A stretch of 64,000 bases of DNA. Origin: Aquanectria penicillioides (lineage: Eukaryota > Ascomycota > Sordariomycetes > Hypocreales > Nectriaceae). Positions 46,170 to 56,664 of this stretch are shown here, one piece after another (the stretch's first letter is position 1; the number at the start of each line of letters is the position of its first letter). The notes under the pieces were generated by a model, which did not search any database, was not told where the DNA came from, and saw nothing but the letters and a program-made list of their open reading frames with translations. Position numbers and translations under genes: made by a program. The DNA lies in assembly GCA_003415625.1 (NCBI GenBank), contig PYIU01000007.1:682001-746000 (forward strand). Direction: 5' to 3'.

Positions 46170-49100
46170 TTACTCGACGCGGTGATCTCCCCCAACGGCC
46201 TCTTCGTCCTCGTCCCCGACATCGTACCCCATCTCTCGCGCCTCTTGAGTTCGCTCTTTGGCCACCCGTGCGTGGTGCCACGCATCCCATTTGGCTTGCT
46301 GTTCCGGCGCCTGCACCCGCGACTTCAGCAATCCCTTCTTTCGTAGGCGACGACGATGCTGGCGTCTTTGTTCGAATGACAAGCTGTCGACGTCGACCTC
46401 CATAATATCGCGGCCATGATACAAGTCCAGCAAGTCGGCAGACCAGTCCTCCAACTCCACCATGAGCGCATCGACGAGGACTCGACCGTGACCGCCTGTA
46501 GTCCACTGGTCCAGCTTGACGGGCAGCGCGGTGCCAAAGGTGGGGTCTTCAAAGGACCAAACGCACGTGGAGCTGCCGCAGCTCGTTGGGCGACAGAACT
46601 TGGCACACACGGCAGACTCGGCAGCGTACCAGAGAGAGAAAACGAATACGAGAATGCCCAAAAGGGTGAATCGGAAAGCTGGCTTGCGGCGATAGAGGCG
46701 CGGAATGGGCAGCTGCACAACTGAAACAGTGACCGGATTGACACATGCAGTCGTGTGCTTATGGTCGTTCTGTTGCGCGTCCATCTTGATGGTGGAATCC
46801 TTTTCCGTGGCTGCCTTCTCAGCAGACTTCGTTTCGTGAGCAAATTGGTCTTCGAGGCGCTCGATACCCTTCTTGGCTGTGCGGATACCCATCAGGCCTG
46901 TTTGCAGTGATTTGCTCATGCGAGTGAAAGCCGCGAGGTCGCCGTCTGAGTTGTCAGGGTCTGGGGCGTTGATTCGGTTGCTTCTCGTATTGAGCTTGGT
47001 GTCAAGCTCCAACTCAAAGTCAAGATCGTCGTCGAGGGAGGTGTCGGTTGGGAGGTTGTTGAGAAGAGCCTCCATTTTTGGAGACGGAACTTTTCGGCCT
47101 AATATAATCTCCTCGAGGTCATCCAAAGTTGAGTCTTCAATTTGGTGTGTGCGTTGGAGTTGAATCAGGTCGTCTTTGACCGTTGGTGGCTTGGCCGAGT
47201 TTCTAAGCGGGCCTCTGCGCCGCGGTAGTGAATGTGCGCGCCGTCTTCTCACCCCAGTGGACGTCGTGGTGGTTGCAGGCTTCTCCTCTGTCCCGGGATC
47301 CGACGCCGTGTCCGACTCCAGACCCTGCCATGGGAGGTTTGATTTATTTTCCCTTGTTGACGAAGATGATCTCGGCCGCAACGGCCTTGTTGCCGCAGGC
47401 ATTACAGCCCTTTCCCCACCGCGTACCGATGCAGAGGATCTTGTTCGCGGCCGTCGTACCTCTTCAGTTGCCTTTTCATCTTGGATGGATGCCGTCGATC
47501 TCGGTCGTGTTGGCTTTTCCTCCTCATGCGGTTTCTCTTGTTTGATCTCAATTCTTTCCACCTTGACTGTTGCTGGCGTTTCGACATATGCGCCTGTGAT
47601 TCTCGGCGTCGGCATGGTTAGGGGGTCTGGTTTCGAGGGGCGAGGGGTGGCTTCAACTGCTTCCTCCTCATCCTCCGAGTCCGGCAAGGGCGAAGGGGCC
47701 CGAACGGAACCCTTCTCCGAGTGGTTCTCGCCCGGCGCAAAGAGCTTCATCTCTGCCTCTATCCTGTCTGTGGGGTCTACTTCTGACTGCATGCTAGATC
47801 TCTTACTTTTAACAGAGTCTGAAGAGCGGGTGCGCGGGAGGCCGACGAAGCCGACGGTGGGCTTTGAGGTTTCCTCGTCCTTGGTGTTGTCCAGTTGCGC
47901 AGGTTTGGGGCCATCTTGGGAAATGGGTCGTGGGATACTGGGCTTCAGGTCAAGCTGTTGAGTAACTGGCTTCGTCACTGGTTTCTCAGTTTCACGCGGG
48001 CTGGGTGGCCGGCGAGGTTCTGTGTCTGGTGCCGGGCTGGAGCTAGCAGCTCTTGCTAATCGGCGCAACAAATCTCGGGAGTCACTTCGTTTGTGCGACG
48101 TTTCTGGTTGTGCAGTATCCACATCTTCATTTCCCTTGGTCGACTCGCTCGCTTTCTCAGTCGGTACGTGGATGTTTAGTTCCCGGGCCTTGAAGATAGT
48201 AACAGGGGTATCGGGAACGCGTTGACCTCCAATCTCAAACGCAGATTTTGGCCGAACTGGATCCTTTGTCTCCAGATCCGCAGGGGAAGTTGTCTCTTGC
48301 GAGCGGCTCGACTGAGGACGGGGCTCTTCTGGGGACAGGGAGCGAGATGCCGAATTCGAGTTTTGTTCGCGGATCTCAGCCAATCTCATCTTGGCCAGTG
48401 CCCTGTTCGGGATGCCATTAATCTCCCTTTGCCGTATCTCGTCGAGCTTAGTGTTTGTTGGCCTGGGCAAGCTTCGGTCTGGGATAGGAATCTGGCGTTC
48501 AGCCTGGGCTTCTCGCTGTTGTATCTCCTCTAGTTTCGTATTGCGTGTTCGTGAAGGTGATCGAATGGGGATATTACTTCCAGCCTTGACCTCTCTCGAT
48601 CGGATCTCATCCAGCTTGGTGTTGCGGGCGCCTGGGTTGGCCACTCTTGTGTGCGAGTTGATGTCTATTTCGCTGCCTTCGTCGAACTTGATTCGGTTCT
48701 CAAATGGACGAGCGCCCATTCGGATTCGGGGACTGTCTGAAATCTGCAGGTCGCCAGCGGTAAAGTCCTGGTCTAGCTCCCAGGCAAAGCTCTTTTCAGG
48801 CGAGGCATTCTTAGCTGGTGATGGAGCAACCGCCACTGTGGGTTCCGCTTTCTCAACCGACGGCCATGGCAGGTCTTCTATACCTGGAACGAGGGCGGGA
48901 ATGCGGCCTTGGTTGGTTAGGTCATCCTTTGATGGCATATGCTTAAGCCATGATGGTTGAGGTCGAAGCCTATTATTGATCGCGCTCTCTGGTCGTCGTT
49001 CTGATTGTGCCTCCGGCTTTGTGCCGTTGACCTTGGGGCTAGTGGATTCTTGTGTGGGTTCGGTTTGGCTAAGTCCTGGCCTCGGTTTTCCGTACAAGGT

Positions 49101-49697
49101 CCTCCGTCTCGGCGATTCCAGCTTATCTGACGAGGAGACTGTCCCTGCTAGAGTCGAAGTTGCCAGCGAGTTGCGCGAGAAAGGCCGAGGAGGTGCTTTG
49201 CTATCCAGGTGGTCCTGCCCCAAGATCGTCCTCATTCGCTTATCCTCCTCTTCCCGGCGGGCCCGGGCAACTCTAGGGGCCGGACTGGGCGAGGCATCCA
49301 TGATATGGCTCTGGTCGCTCTCGTCATCTTCCAGCTCAGCTCGCTGGAAGGCGTCGGCGAGGGATAGCTGTTTGCGGCTCGAAAAAGTGATGCCGGAGGG
49401 TTTCGGGATACGTGTACCTCCTGAGGAAGCTAGACTGCTAGTGCTTGCTCTCCTGGACAGCGATTTGGGTTGTGGCTCGATAGTCGCTCGTCGTAGCATC
49501 CCGTCGCCGATCATGCTCATTCGATTCCTGCTCGTGCTGAGCTGTGCGCGGTCGTTTTCTTTATCCTGGAACTTGCTGTCGTCTCCGCGAGAGCTAGTGC
49601 TAGAAAATAGAGGCTTCCTCCCTGACTCTCGTACAACGAGAAGACTGGCGGGCCTCCCGTTTGGCCTTGCGGCCAAGGGCTCTTTGGCTTTATCCAT
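46170..49697 (-). CDS. Large disordered protein with one C-terminal membrane helix
   Basis: A single open frame of 1175 residues; no family recognised. Residues 1-880 are low-complexity, rich in Ser, Pro, Arg, Lys and Glu with many SP/TP sites, as in cell-cycle-regulated scaffold proteins. A tract at about 350-450 repeats the motif NTKLDEIRxRE (RNTKLDEIRSREV, RNTKLEEIQQREA, TNTKLDEIRQREI, then MRLAEIREQ) with IPIP-like spacers. A more ordered acidic/hydrophobic stretch (about 880-965, DDLEEIILGRKVPSPKMEAL) precedes one membrane helix at about 1003-1025 (FRFTLLGILVFVFSLWYAA). The C-terminal 150 residues have four clustered cysteines (CAKFCRPTSCGSSTC) and a basic/coiled end. The layout, a long disordered head with a single late helix, fits a tail-anchored-like nuclear envelope, spindle-pole-body or ER protein (inference only). 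Long open frames on the opposite strand inside it are shadows. No introns. Confidence 0.85.
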   Translation of the reverse strand: MDKAKEPLAARPNGRPASLLVVRESGRKPLFSSTSSRGDDSKFQDKENDRAQLSTSRNRMSMIGDGMLRRATIEPQPKSLSRRASTSSLASSGGTRIPKPSGITFSSRKQLSLADAFQRAELEDDESDQSHIMDASPSPAPRVARARREEEDKRMRTILGQDHLDSKAPPRPFSRNSLATSTLAGTVSSSDKLESPRRRTLYGKPRPGLSQTEPTQESTSPKVNGTKPEAQSERRPESAINNRLRPQPSWLKHMPSKDDLTNQGRIPALVPGIEDLPWPSVEKAEPTVAVAPSPAKNASPEKSFAWELDQDFTAGDLQISDSPRIRMGARPFENRIKFDEGSEIDINSHTRVANPGARNTKLDEIRSREVKAGSNIPIRSPSRTRNTKLEEIQQREAQAERQIPIPDRSLPRPTNTKLDEIRQREINGIPNRALAKMRLAEIREQNSNSASRSLSPEEPRPQSSRSQETTSPADLETKDPVRPKSAFEIGGQRVPDTPVTIFKARELNIHVPTEKASESTKGNEDVDTAQPETSHKRSDSRDLLRRLARAASSSPAPDTEPRRPPSPRETEKPVTKPVTQQLDLKPSIPRPISQDGPKPAQLDNTKDEETSKPTVGFVGLPRTRSSDSVKSKRSSMQSEVDPTDRIEAEMKLFAPGENHSEKGSVRAPSPLPDSEDEEEAVEATPRPSKPDPLTMPTPRITGAYVETPATVKVERIEIKQEKPHEEEKPTRPRSTASIQDEKATEEVRRPRTRSSASVRGGERAVMPAATRPLRPRSSSSTRENKSNLPWQGLESDTASDPGTEEKPATTTTSTGVRRRRAHSLPRRRGPLRNSAKPPTVKDDLIQLQRTHQIEDSTLDDLEEIILGRKVPSPKMEALLNNLPTDTSLDDDLDFELELDTKLNTRSNRINAPDPDNSDGDLAAFTRMSKSLQTGLMGIRTAKKGIERLEDQFAHETKSAEKAATEKDSTIKMDAQQNDHKHTTACVNPVTVSVVQLPIPRLYRRKPAFRFTLLGILVFVFSLWYAAESAVCAKFCRPTSCGSSTCVWSFEDPTFGTALPVKLDQWTTGGHGRVLVDALMVELEDWSADLLDLYHGRDIMEVDVDSLSFEQRRQHRRRLRKKGLLKSRVQAPEQQAKWDAWHHARVAKERTQEAREMGYDVGDEDEEAVGGDHRVE

Positions 49698-50806
49698 AGC
49701 TAGAGCTGGCGATTATGATCGTGGCGGTGACGGGCAATCAGAAGGTGGGTGGATGCATCGCCAAGGTCAAGGGTCGAAAGCGTGTTCATACCATGACGAG
49801 CAAAAGGGAATTGCGCGTGGAGGGGGGAGGGGGGAGGCTCGGGGGCGGCGAAGGACAGGTTGTCGAGGAAAATGCGCGTCCGTCTCGAGTCGGATCTGGG
49901 GGATGAAATACAGCAATAGCGAAATATCACGGGTGTGTGGACAATTGTTTTGGTAGAGTCGAGTTGCGGTTTTGTGTTTAGGCGCGTTGGAGGCGGTTGA
50001 GCATGGGGCCCGTCTTAGCGTCCGCCCACGACTGCCCTCTGTCTGTGTGTCCTGAGTCCCCCTCCACTATTCGTACCTAGGTACATTCCTCCACTCATCC
50101 ACTCCTCCTCCCGTTCGTCGCTCCTGCCTTCGCGTGCTTCGGTTCGCCCAGACTCCCTTGCTCGGAGCCGGCACAACCAAATGATCCGCCATCCCTTTTG
50201 CCAATCCGCCAGAACAATCACAACAAGACGTTTATGAGCGTCAGCCCGGATGATTAGCGCACTCCTGCACATGCACTGTACGTACTGTAAGTTGGAGCCC
50301 TAAATACTGCAAGAGTGACGCCAGACGATGCTGCGTGTCAATACCACCACGTACCCCACCGCTGGCGCGAGTAGAGCACACAACCCTGATGAGTGCTGGG
50401 GTAATCCCCGACGCTTCAAGGAGCCATGTACCAAGAGGCGGCATGGACGCCAGGATTGGTAAAGAAATGGAAGCTTTGACAATGTCGCGTGCACGCAACT
50501 GACACATGCTTCCCTACTGCTCCTCAAAGACAATATGAACCTTGCGTCAACAGTAAGACATGGAATTTCTTGCGTCTTGGCTCTTCAAGCTGGGATAAAA
50601 TCCCCCAACTTTACACGACATTCCTTCCTTACCTGTATTCACACAATTGTGGGGGAGCAGCAGAGCAAAGCCTGGCTTGTTCCAGACCCCTGAGTATTTA
50701 GCCCATCTTGTAGCCTTCGTCATCTTCCCTTCTGTAAAAAGCACACTTTATTGAATGTGGCTGCTGATGACCGTTGCGTGCCTGGCGCTATGAGCAAGGC
50801 GGGCCG

Positions 50807-50823
50807 TACCTAGTTACTAGGTA
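50807..50823. repeat. 17-bp perfect palindrome TACCTAGT-T-ACTAGGTA
   Basis: Eight-base arms around a single central T. It contains GTTACTAG, which recurs at 51676-51683 (reverse), 51840-51847 (forward) and 51887-51894 (reverse). Intergenic. Confidence 0.75.
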
Positions 50824-51671
50824 GTAGGTACCTGCCTCCTAAGACCCCTCATTGAACTATCCGTACACGATGCGCAAACACGAGGAGGAATAAGCCGACG
50901 TGTCCAAAAACAGAAACCATCCACGGTGCAATGCATTTGAAACAAATGCTCAAATGATCCCTTCTTGATCGCTCTACCGCATATCCATACATTCATCCAT
51001 GGCCTATAACTAATACAGCGATTGGGCTGAACCTCACCGCGTTTTCCTCGGATGAGGCCTGCTGCACTCCTCCTCCCAGTGTCCGGCCAAGCTGGCTACG
51101 TGGCCTGGAAACAATGGCGTCCTCAGTGAGACAAGACTGACTCATTAAACGGCGGGAAAAGCACTGAAGCATTGATTCTCACAGGGGTATCAAGCATTGA
51201 GAATACGGTGTCTTAAACGAACACGGCGGTCGCGGGATCCACTCAATAGGTAATGCCAACCCTCAACGTCATGAAATTGGTTCCCCTATCGCCTGTCGCC
51301 TGCCGGATTGTGCTGGGACTGATCTCTCCAAGATTTAGTACCGAGCTGACGACTGGTTCGGTAATCGTTGTGCTGACAGTTGGGCCCGATCGATGCAGGC
51401 ATTTCCACGAATCGGATTTCACACGCGTGAGCCCGACCGAGACGTGCACTCCTGTAATTAGCGGCCTCCTTTCTTGGTGCAGCCTTCGTTACCGGTCAAC
51501 AATCGGCATTCGGTAGCCTGGCTCCTGAACAATAAGAATTCCAACTGTATCTAGAAGATGGTGAGGTATTTGAGAACGAATAGTTGTCATGTTTTAAAGC
51601 CCAATCAAGATACTCGCAGCTCCGGGAACATATTCCATCCAAGTTTGGGGATGAAGGGGTTCTACAGTAGT

Positions 51672-51851
51672 AATCCTAGTAACCGGAACACCAATATGTG
51701 AAAATCGACCGATAACTGGAGTTTTTCCTCATGTCTCTGCAGGGGTGTTTTGGGGCCTTCTCACTGTGTTTTCCCCCCCGTTTATGGAATTCTAACTGCA
51801 ACGACTGGAGGCAAAACAGGGGTGCCCGAATTCGTTCCAGTTACTAGGATT
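51672..51851. repeat. 180-bp inverted-repeat unit, possible MITE relic
   Basis: Left arm AATCCTAGTAACCGGAAC (51672-51689) matches the reverse complement of the right arm (51834-51851) at 17 of 18 positions. The 144 bases between are non-coding and show no further pairing that I could see. Terminal inverted repeats around a short non-coding core suggest a small non-autonomous DNA transposon, but no clear target-site duplication was recognised. Confidence 0.5.
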
Positions 51852-52132
51852 GCCACTATACAGAGTCCAGGAGGAGAATCAAGTACCTAGTAACTAGTAC
51901 CTTGCTGTGAATAACAAATACCTAATAATATTTTACCAACTACTAGCTATCTTTACCCTGCCATAGCTAATCTCCATCACGGGTCAAATGCCAAGTTTAC
52001 ATTGGCCGTAATACAGACGCATGTAACATTGCATCTCATTACTACCATTCGGATATATAATATCTTCAACGAAGTAAACCATACCCAAGCCCCATATCAT
52101 CCTAAAACATTATTTTATCAGCCGCAAATATC

Positions 52133-53684
52133 TTACAAAGCGAAAGCAATGAGGGGAATGAGGCAGAGCAGGCCAGATGCCGCCAACACACGGCTACCGC
52201 TGCCGGTAACGGCAGTGGGCTTGGCGCTTCCGGTAGTAGAGGACGCCTTTCCAGCCGCAGTCTGAGAGCTCAATCCCTCAGTAGGGGTAGAGCCAGTTGC
52301 GGATCCGGGCTTTAAGCCAGATCCAGCGGTAGTGGTGCCGTTGAAGTAACCCTTGACCGAAGGAGCAGAGGTTGCTCTGGGAGTAGGAGTTAGCGATTAC
52401 TTCACCCCGTACTGTGATTAGCAGGGATAGGAACACTTACCCAGAAGAGCCTTGCGAGATCGTGTCGGTAATGGTGCAAGGGCAGTCAGCGATGGTAAGG
52501 GTCGTGGGCTGAACCGGCGAGTTAGTCCAAGTTCAACTAGTAAATAGCTCTGCTCCGCTTTCAGGAGAAACTTACTTTGGTAACAGTGTAGGTGTGAGAT
52601 CCAGCAGTAACGAAAGTGTTGCCGGGGCAGTAAGTGGTGTACGAGTTGACAACCTCAGTGACGGTGGTGGCACCAGCTGCCTTAGAGGTGCTGTTGGAAG
52701 ATTCTCCGGAAGAACCAGACGAGGTCTTGGAACCACCGGGGCCGCCAGAGCTGCTGCAGGTCTGGTTCAGACGCCCTCTTCTTCAGAGTAAGCTCGTCGC
52801 CAATGACACCGCCCTCGCCATGGATGAACTGCCAGGTGGGAGTGGTGGCGTTTTTTGACGGTCAGCTTGCTGAATCCAAAGTGGTTTTGGTCAAGGACGG
52901 TAGTGATGTCGAGAAGGGGAGCCTTGTCCAGAGTGCTGTTGCTCTCGATGTTGCCGGCAGCACCGTTGATGATATGGGTCATGGAAACACCGGGGTTGGT
53001 AACATAGGTGTTGCCGTTGATAAAGGAGCCCATGCCGATGGTACCGTTGGTGCCGAGGGGGAGAAGACGTTCGCACCAGTGAATGTGACTTGGACGTATG
53101 TTAGTATCGGAACTCAGATCCTCGGAGCATTGTACCGAAAAGTCACAACTTATCCAGCAAGGTAGACATCGACACCGTTTTTGAGCATCATGCTCTCAGA
53201 AGCAGCATGGATGTTCTTCTGGTAGCTAGAAACCTCGGAACTGTACATGGGACGGTGACCCATAACGACGACCCAGGGAATCTTGCATCGGTCGACGCTT
53301 GCAAGGTCCCTGGCGAGCCACTAATACTGCTCGTAGTTCTTGGTGTCGTTGTAGCTACCGTGGACGAAGAAGTTGCTAACACCTCCACTCGCTTCTCCAG
53401 CCATGTGGAATCAGTTCTAGTAGGCAGTGAAGCTTCTGACACCGAGTTAGTTTTGTAATCAAGGTCGGGACATGTACGTCGATCGACAATAAGGATGCTT
53501 ACCTCTGAGAAGGAGGGCAGCTGTAGTAGTTGAGAGCAGACTTGGCAGCACTGCTGTTGGCCTTGCCTTGGTCGAGGTACGCACTGGGGATGTTCTTGGG
53601 GCCGTCAAACTTGGCGCAGGCAGCCTCGTGGTTACCAGCCAGGACCATGTACGGGACCTTGGTGGTGATGCTGTTGATCCACTA
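52133..53684 (-). pseudogene. GPI-anchored acid phosphatase (metallophosphoesterase), decayed
   Basis: Remains of a secreted purple-acid-phosphatase-like enzyme. On the minus strand WINSITTKVPYMVLAGNHEA carries the GNHE motif, and VVVMGHRPMYSSEVSSYQ the GHRP motif. AGxHIHW is recovered only across an intron whose donor reads AT instead of GT (53152-53153), so the last metal-binding HxH is split by a dead splice site. In-frame stops lie at 53417-53419, 53411-53413 and 53321-53323, where the family has Gln, Arg/other and Gln. A six-A run at 52851-52856 is one base too long and a second frame change follows near 52775. The 3' part is well preserved: Ser/Thr-rich stalk, NSYTTYCPGNTFVTAG, two further introns, and a C-terminal hydrophobic tail (VLAASGLLCLIPLIAFAL) typical of a GPI signal. 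The 5' part, with signal peptide and first metal ligands, is absent beyond about 53684. Confidence 0.82.
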
Positions 53685-54571
53685 CTTCGTTTAGCAGCCG
53701 AGCTACAAATGCCGCTCAGCCTATCTCTATGCATGCTCATTGACTCAAGCTAAACATGAACGGAACTCCCAAAACAAGTCCCCACCGCCCGGAGAGTGGC
53801 GGGCATGAATTTACACCTTGTAAAACCCCACGGCTAGGGGTGCACATGAACAGTTCATTTGGCAGGCGAATGATGGTTAAAAAGTGCAAATAAGAGACAA
53901 GAAGAGCAGGGTATGATTCTGCCAAGCACGTCTGACAGCCGCTGCCCCATTCAGCGCTCGTGAAAGTGCGCAGTGGCGCCCAATTAGGAAAGCTATGCAC
54001 ACATGTCAGATCAGATGCACATTGTCAATATGTATTCCCTCGCATCTCATCATTATCAAACGGAGATCAAAGAACAAAACCAGAAGAGGAGAAAAAGATG
54101 TTTTTCGTTACTCGATTTGTCGTAACTTGGCCAATCCTCTTAGACATACCAGCCAACAGCCGCTGAATAAGCAACCCATTTCATGTCCTAGATTAATAGC
54201 CTGTACGGATCTCCACCGTCTCTCCACAGATCGAATCGATGTCTGAATCAAGCCTTCAGCGCTCCACTGAGGAGAGGCGACATCACACTGGACTGGGGAC
54301 GTCAGAATAGCTCCATTATCACAGGTCGTATTGGGCTAGCATACATCGCTTACCTGAACAAGGTGGATGGCAAACCTCTAGCTCTTGAGTTGCCCTTGCA
54401 GGTCGTGCATTGGCTCCCAAGCCCCGGATACGAGTCAAACGACTTTCCGAAACACCCGAAAGCACCTTTAGCAGACTAAGATAAAAGGGTTGCTTGGTTT
54501 CATCATTTTGGGTTCAGGCAGACTTTTGCCTTCAAGTATTATCTCAATTCGCTCTTCAACCCTTATCCAAC
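53685..54571. other. Spacer upstream of the acetyltransferase gene
   Basis: This holds the place where the missing 5' half of the phosphatase gene should be; no signal peptide or metal-binding GDxG motif is seen on the minus strand. The remainder is the presumed promoter of the acetyltransferase. Short frames only. Confidence 0.45.
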
Positions 54572-56123
54572 ATGGAAGAATCCCCGAGGCTCCGGATTAT
54601 CCGCCCCTTGGGCAAGTTGTAAGTATCACATCGCCATCTCTTCATCGCTTCACTCACTATCATATACTTCTTGCGCGAAACATTATTCATTGACAGTTTC
54701 CACCAGAGAACTCTACTCTTCGAGTCGTCATGCACTCGGCATCTACCGCTGCGTTGCCCTATCAGCTCGCTATGTCAACCCCTCGGCGACCAACTCAGAT
54801 GGCGCCATCTTCAGCGCGCTGGGTCAACTCGTTGCAAAGCACCCGATGCTGCGCGTCGGCATCACCGATGAGGACACCAACGAGGCCAAGTTCACCTATA
54901 TCCCAGAGGTCGATCTATGGAACCACGTCGCCATTCGCACCCTTCCTGCTGGCGAGGACTATGAGACGGGCATCGCTGCTGTTCACGCATGGTGCCATGA
55001 TCAGCTGTGGCCCGAGGTCGAGACCCGGCCGCCCTGGAGAATCATTGTTGTAAGACCCGGGTCAGTCAAGCCTGGCGAAGAGCCCTTCCAAGATATCGTC
55101 CTCTACTTCCACCATGCTCTCATGGATGGCACTAGTAGCAAGAACTTCCACGAGGAACTCGTCACGATCCTCAACCACGTCCCTGAGGATGTAGAGCCGA
55201 CTTATGTTATGCAATTCCCCGAGCCCCCTATCCTGCCTGAGCCTCAAGACAAAGTCACCAACTACTCAAATGGCCTTTTGTTCATGAGTCGCATTCTCTG
55301 GACCGAGCTGGCTCCTTGGTTCCTCAAGCCCGCCAAAGTGCCAATTTGGAGCGGCACACCCATCGCCCTCGACGCTGTTCACAAAGCCAGGGTCCAAACC
55401 ATTGACATTCCCGCCGATGTTGTCTCGACCATGCTTTCCACGTCCAGGGAACACTCTGCCTCCATCACCTCACTCCTCCATGCGCTAATCCTCGTCTCCA
55501 TGTCAAAACGCCTCCCGGCTGAGGACGCACCGGCGTTCAAGAGCACCACGCCCATCAACGTGCGACAATTTCTAAACGCAGACATAAACCCGGCTACAAG
55601 GGACACGTTCCGCATCGCCGTGTCGAGCATGACGCACGACTTCTCTGCCGCCGCTGTGGCCGCCATACGAAAACCCGATGCCGACCTCGACGCCTTGGTC
55701 TGGCAGCACGCCAAGGCCAACAAGGACGAGATCAAGGCCCGCATGGCCACTCTGCCCGCCGATGATCCCATCAGCTTGCTCAAGTTCGTCTCGGACTGGG
55801 CATCCTTCTGGAAGAAGAGAGAGGGGCAGCAACGCGACAACTCGTGGGAGATCAGCAACGTAGGCACTTTGAAGGCTGTAGACGAGACCGACGGTCTGAA
55901 CAAGTGCCACATCTCACGAGCCCTATTCACCAACGGCATCACGATTGCAGGTGGGCCCATGAGCATGAGCGTGGCGAGCGCTTCAGGAGGGACCCTTACG
56001 GCCAGCATCACTTGGAACGATGGCGTTGTGCCGGATAAGTTGATCAAGGGGCTGACCGAGGATCTGCTCGCCTACACTGCCCAGCTACACAAGACGGGCA
56101 AATCACTGCCTAAGAAGCCCTGA
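54572..56123 (+). CDS. Alcohol O-acetyltransferase family protein (AATase)
   Basis: Probable acyl-CoA-dependent acyltransferase of the AATase family (PF07247 type), related to yeast Atf1/Atf2, which acetylate alcohols and sterols. Two exons: 54572-54618 and 54707-56123, total 1464 nt, 487 residues. The acceptor at CACCAG (54705-54706) is chosen because it gives RPLGKLELYSSSRHALGIYR, which fits the conserved family start; the stronger-looking TTGACAG at 54696 would put the exon out of phase. The catalytic HxxxD is His152-Asp156 in YFHHALMDG. RPPWRIIVVRPG and TTPINVRQFLNADI are further family segments, and the DFGWG-like region is replaced by WEISNVGTL. No signal peptide or membrane helix is evident. 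The 3' end faces the channel gene 541 bp away. The substrate cannot be predicted. Confidence 0.88.
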
Positions 56124-56664
56124 AGATGTGAGTATTTCCAAGATTATTATAATGCACTTATACGGCCCTCAACGGATTTAATAAGAATAAGGGACACAAC
56201 TTGATTTAGTACAGTTAATTAGACGGATTAATATTAATAAGGAACATGAGGAAAGTAGCTTTAGAGGTTTAGAGTAGCCATGTTTAATAACACCTATCTA
56301 ATAGTCTCGACAAAAGTGTCCACGAACCAATATGTATCATATATACGAAAGAATTTCATTTTCACATCATTCTCTGATATCCAAGACAAAAAAGACTTTT
56401 TCCGCCAGTCTCCAGGAAAGTCGGTAGTGTCCAGTTTCACATTCGAGAAACGAAGAGGCCCTATGTACGGATTACAAAGTCTCGTAATGACAAACAATCA
56501 CAATTCTCCAGTCGTTGTCTCCCACGAAGACTGTCACGCGCAACTTGCGGAGCTCGAGTTCTTGCTTCCCGCCTCCTCGTCGTGGTACAAGCCCAATCTA
56601 TCCAAACGCCGCGCAAATCAACACTCAAGAAAACCACGACCCCTTTACTGACACATGAGAGAGA
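56124..56664. other. Convergent 3' spacer of AATase and channel genes
   Basis: AT-rich 3' flanks. A 123-codon plus-strand frame (56280-56651) has no domain and is likely antisense to the 3' UTR of the channel gene. No gene seen. Confidence 0.5.

Larger units (their letters stand above)
49698..52132. other. 2.4-kb spacer with inverted repeats
   Basis: No gene can be supported; the largest frames are below 90 codons outside the overlap with the neighbouring gene. From 50.8 to 51.9 kb the 8-mer GTTACTAG occurs four times in alternating orientation, two of the copies forming an 18-bp inverted repeat (see separate entries). The last 250 bases are AT-rich and form the 3' flank of the acid phosphatase remnant. 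Confidence 0.5.

Noticed and set aside
47176..49956. Several long plus-strand open frames (up to 326 codons)
   Set aside because: They are antisense to the 1175-codon minus-strand gene, Ser/Leu-rich as expected for mirrored codons, and lack domains.
56280..56651. 123-codon plus-strand open frame between two convergent genes
   Set aside because: No domain; lies in AT-rich 3' flank sequence.
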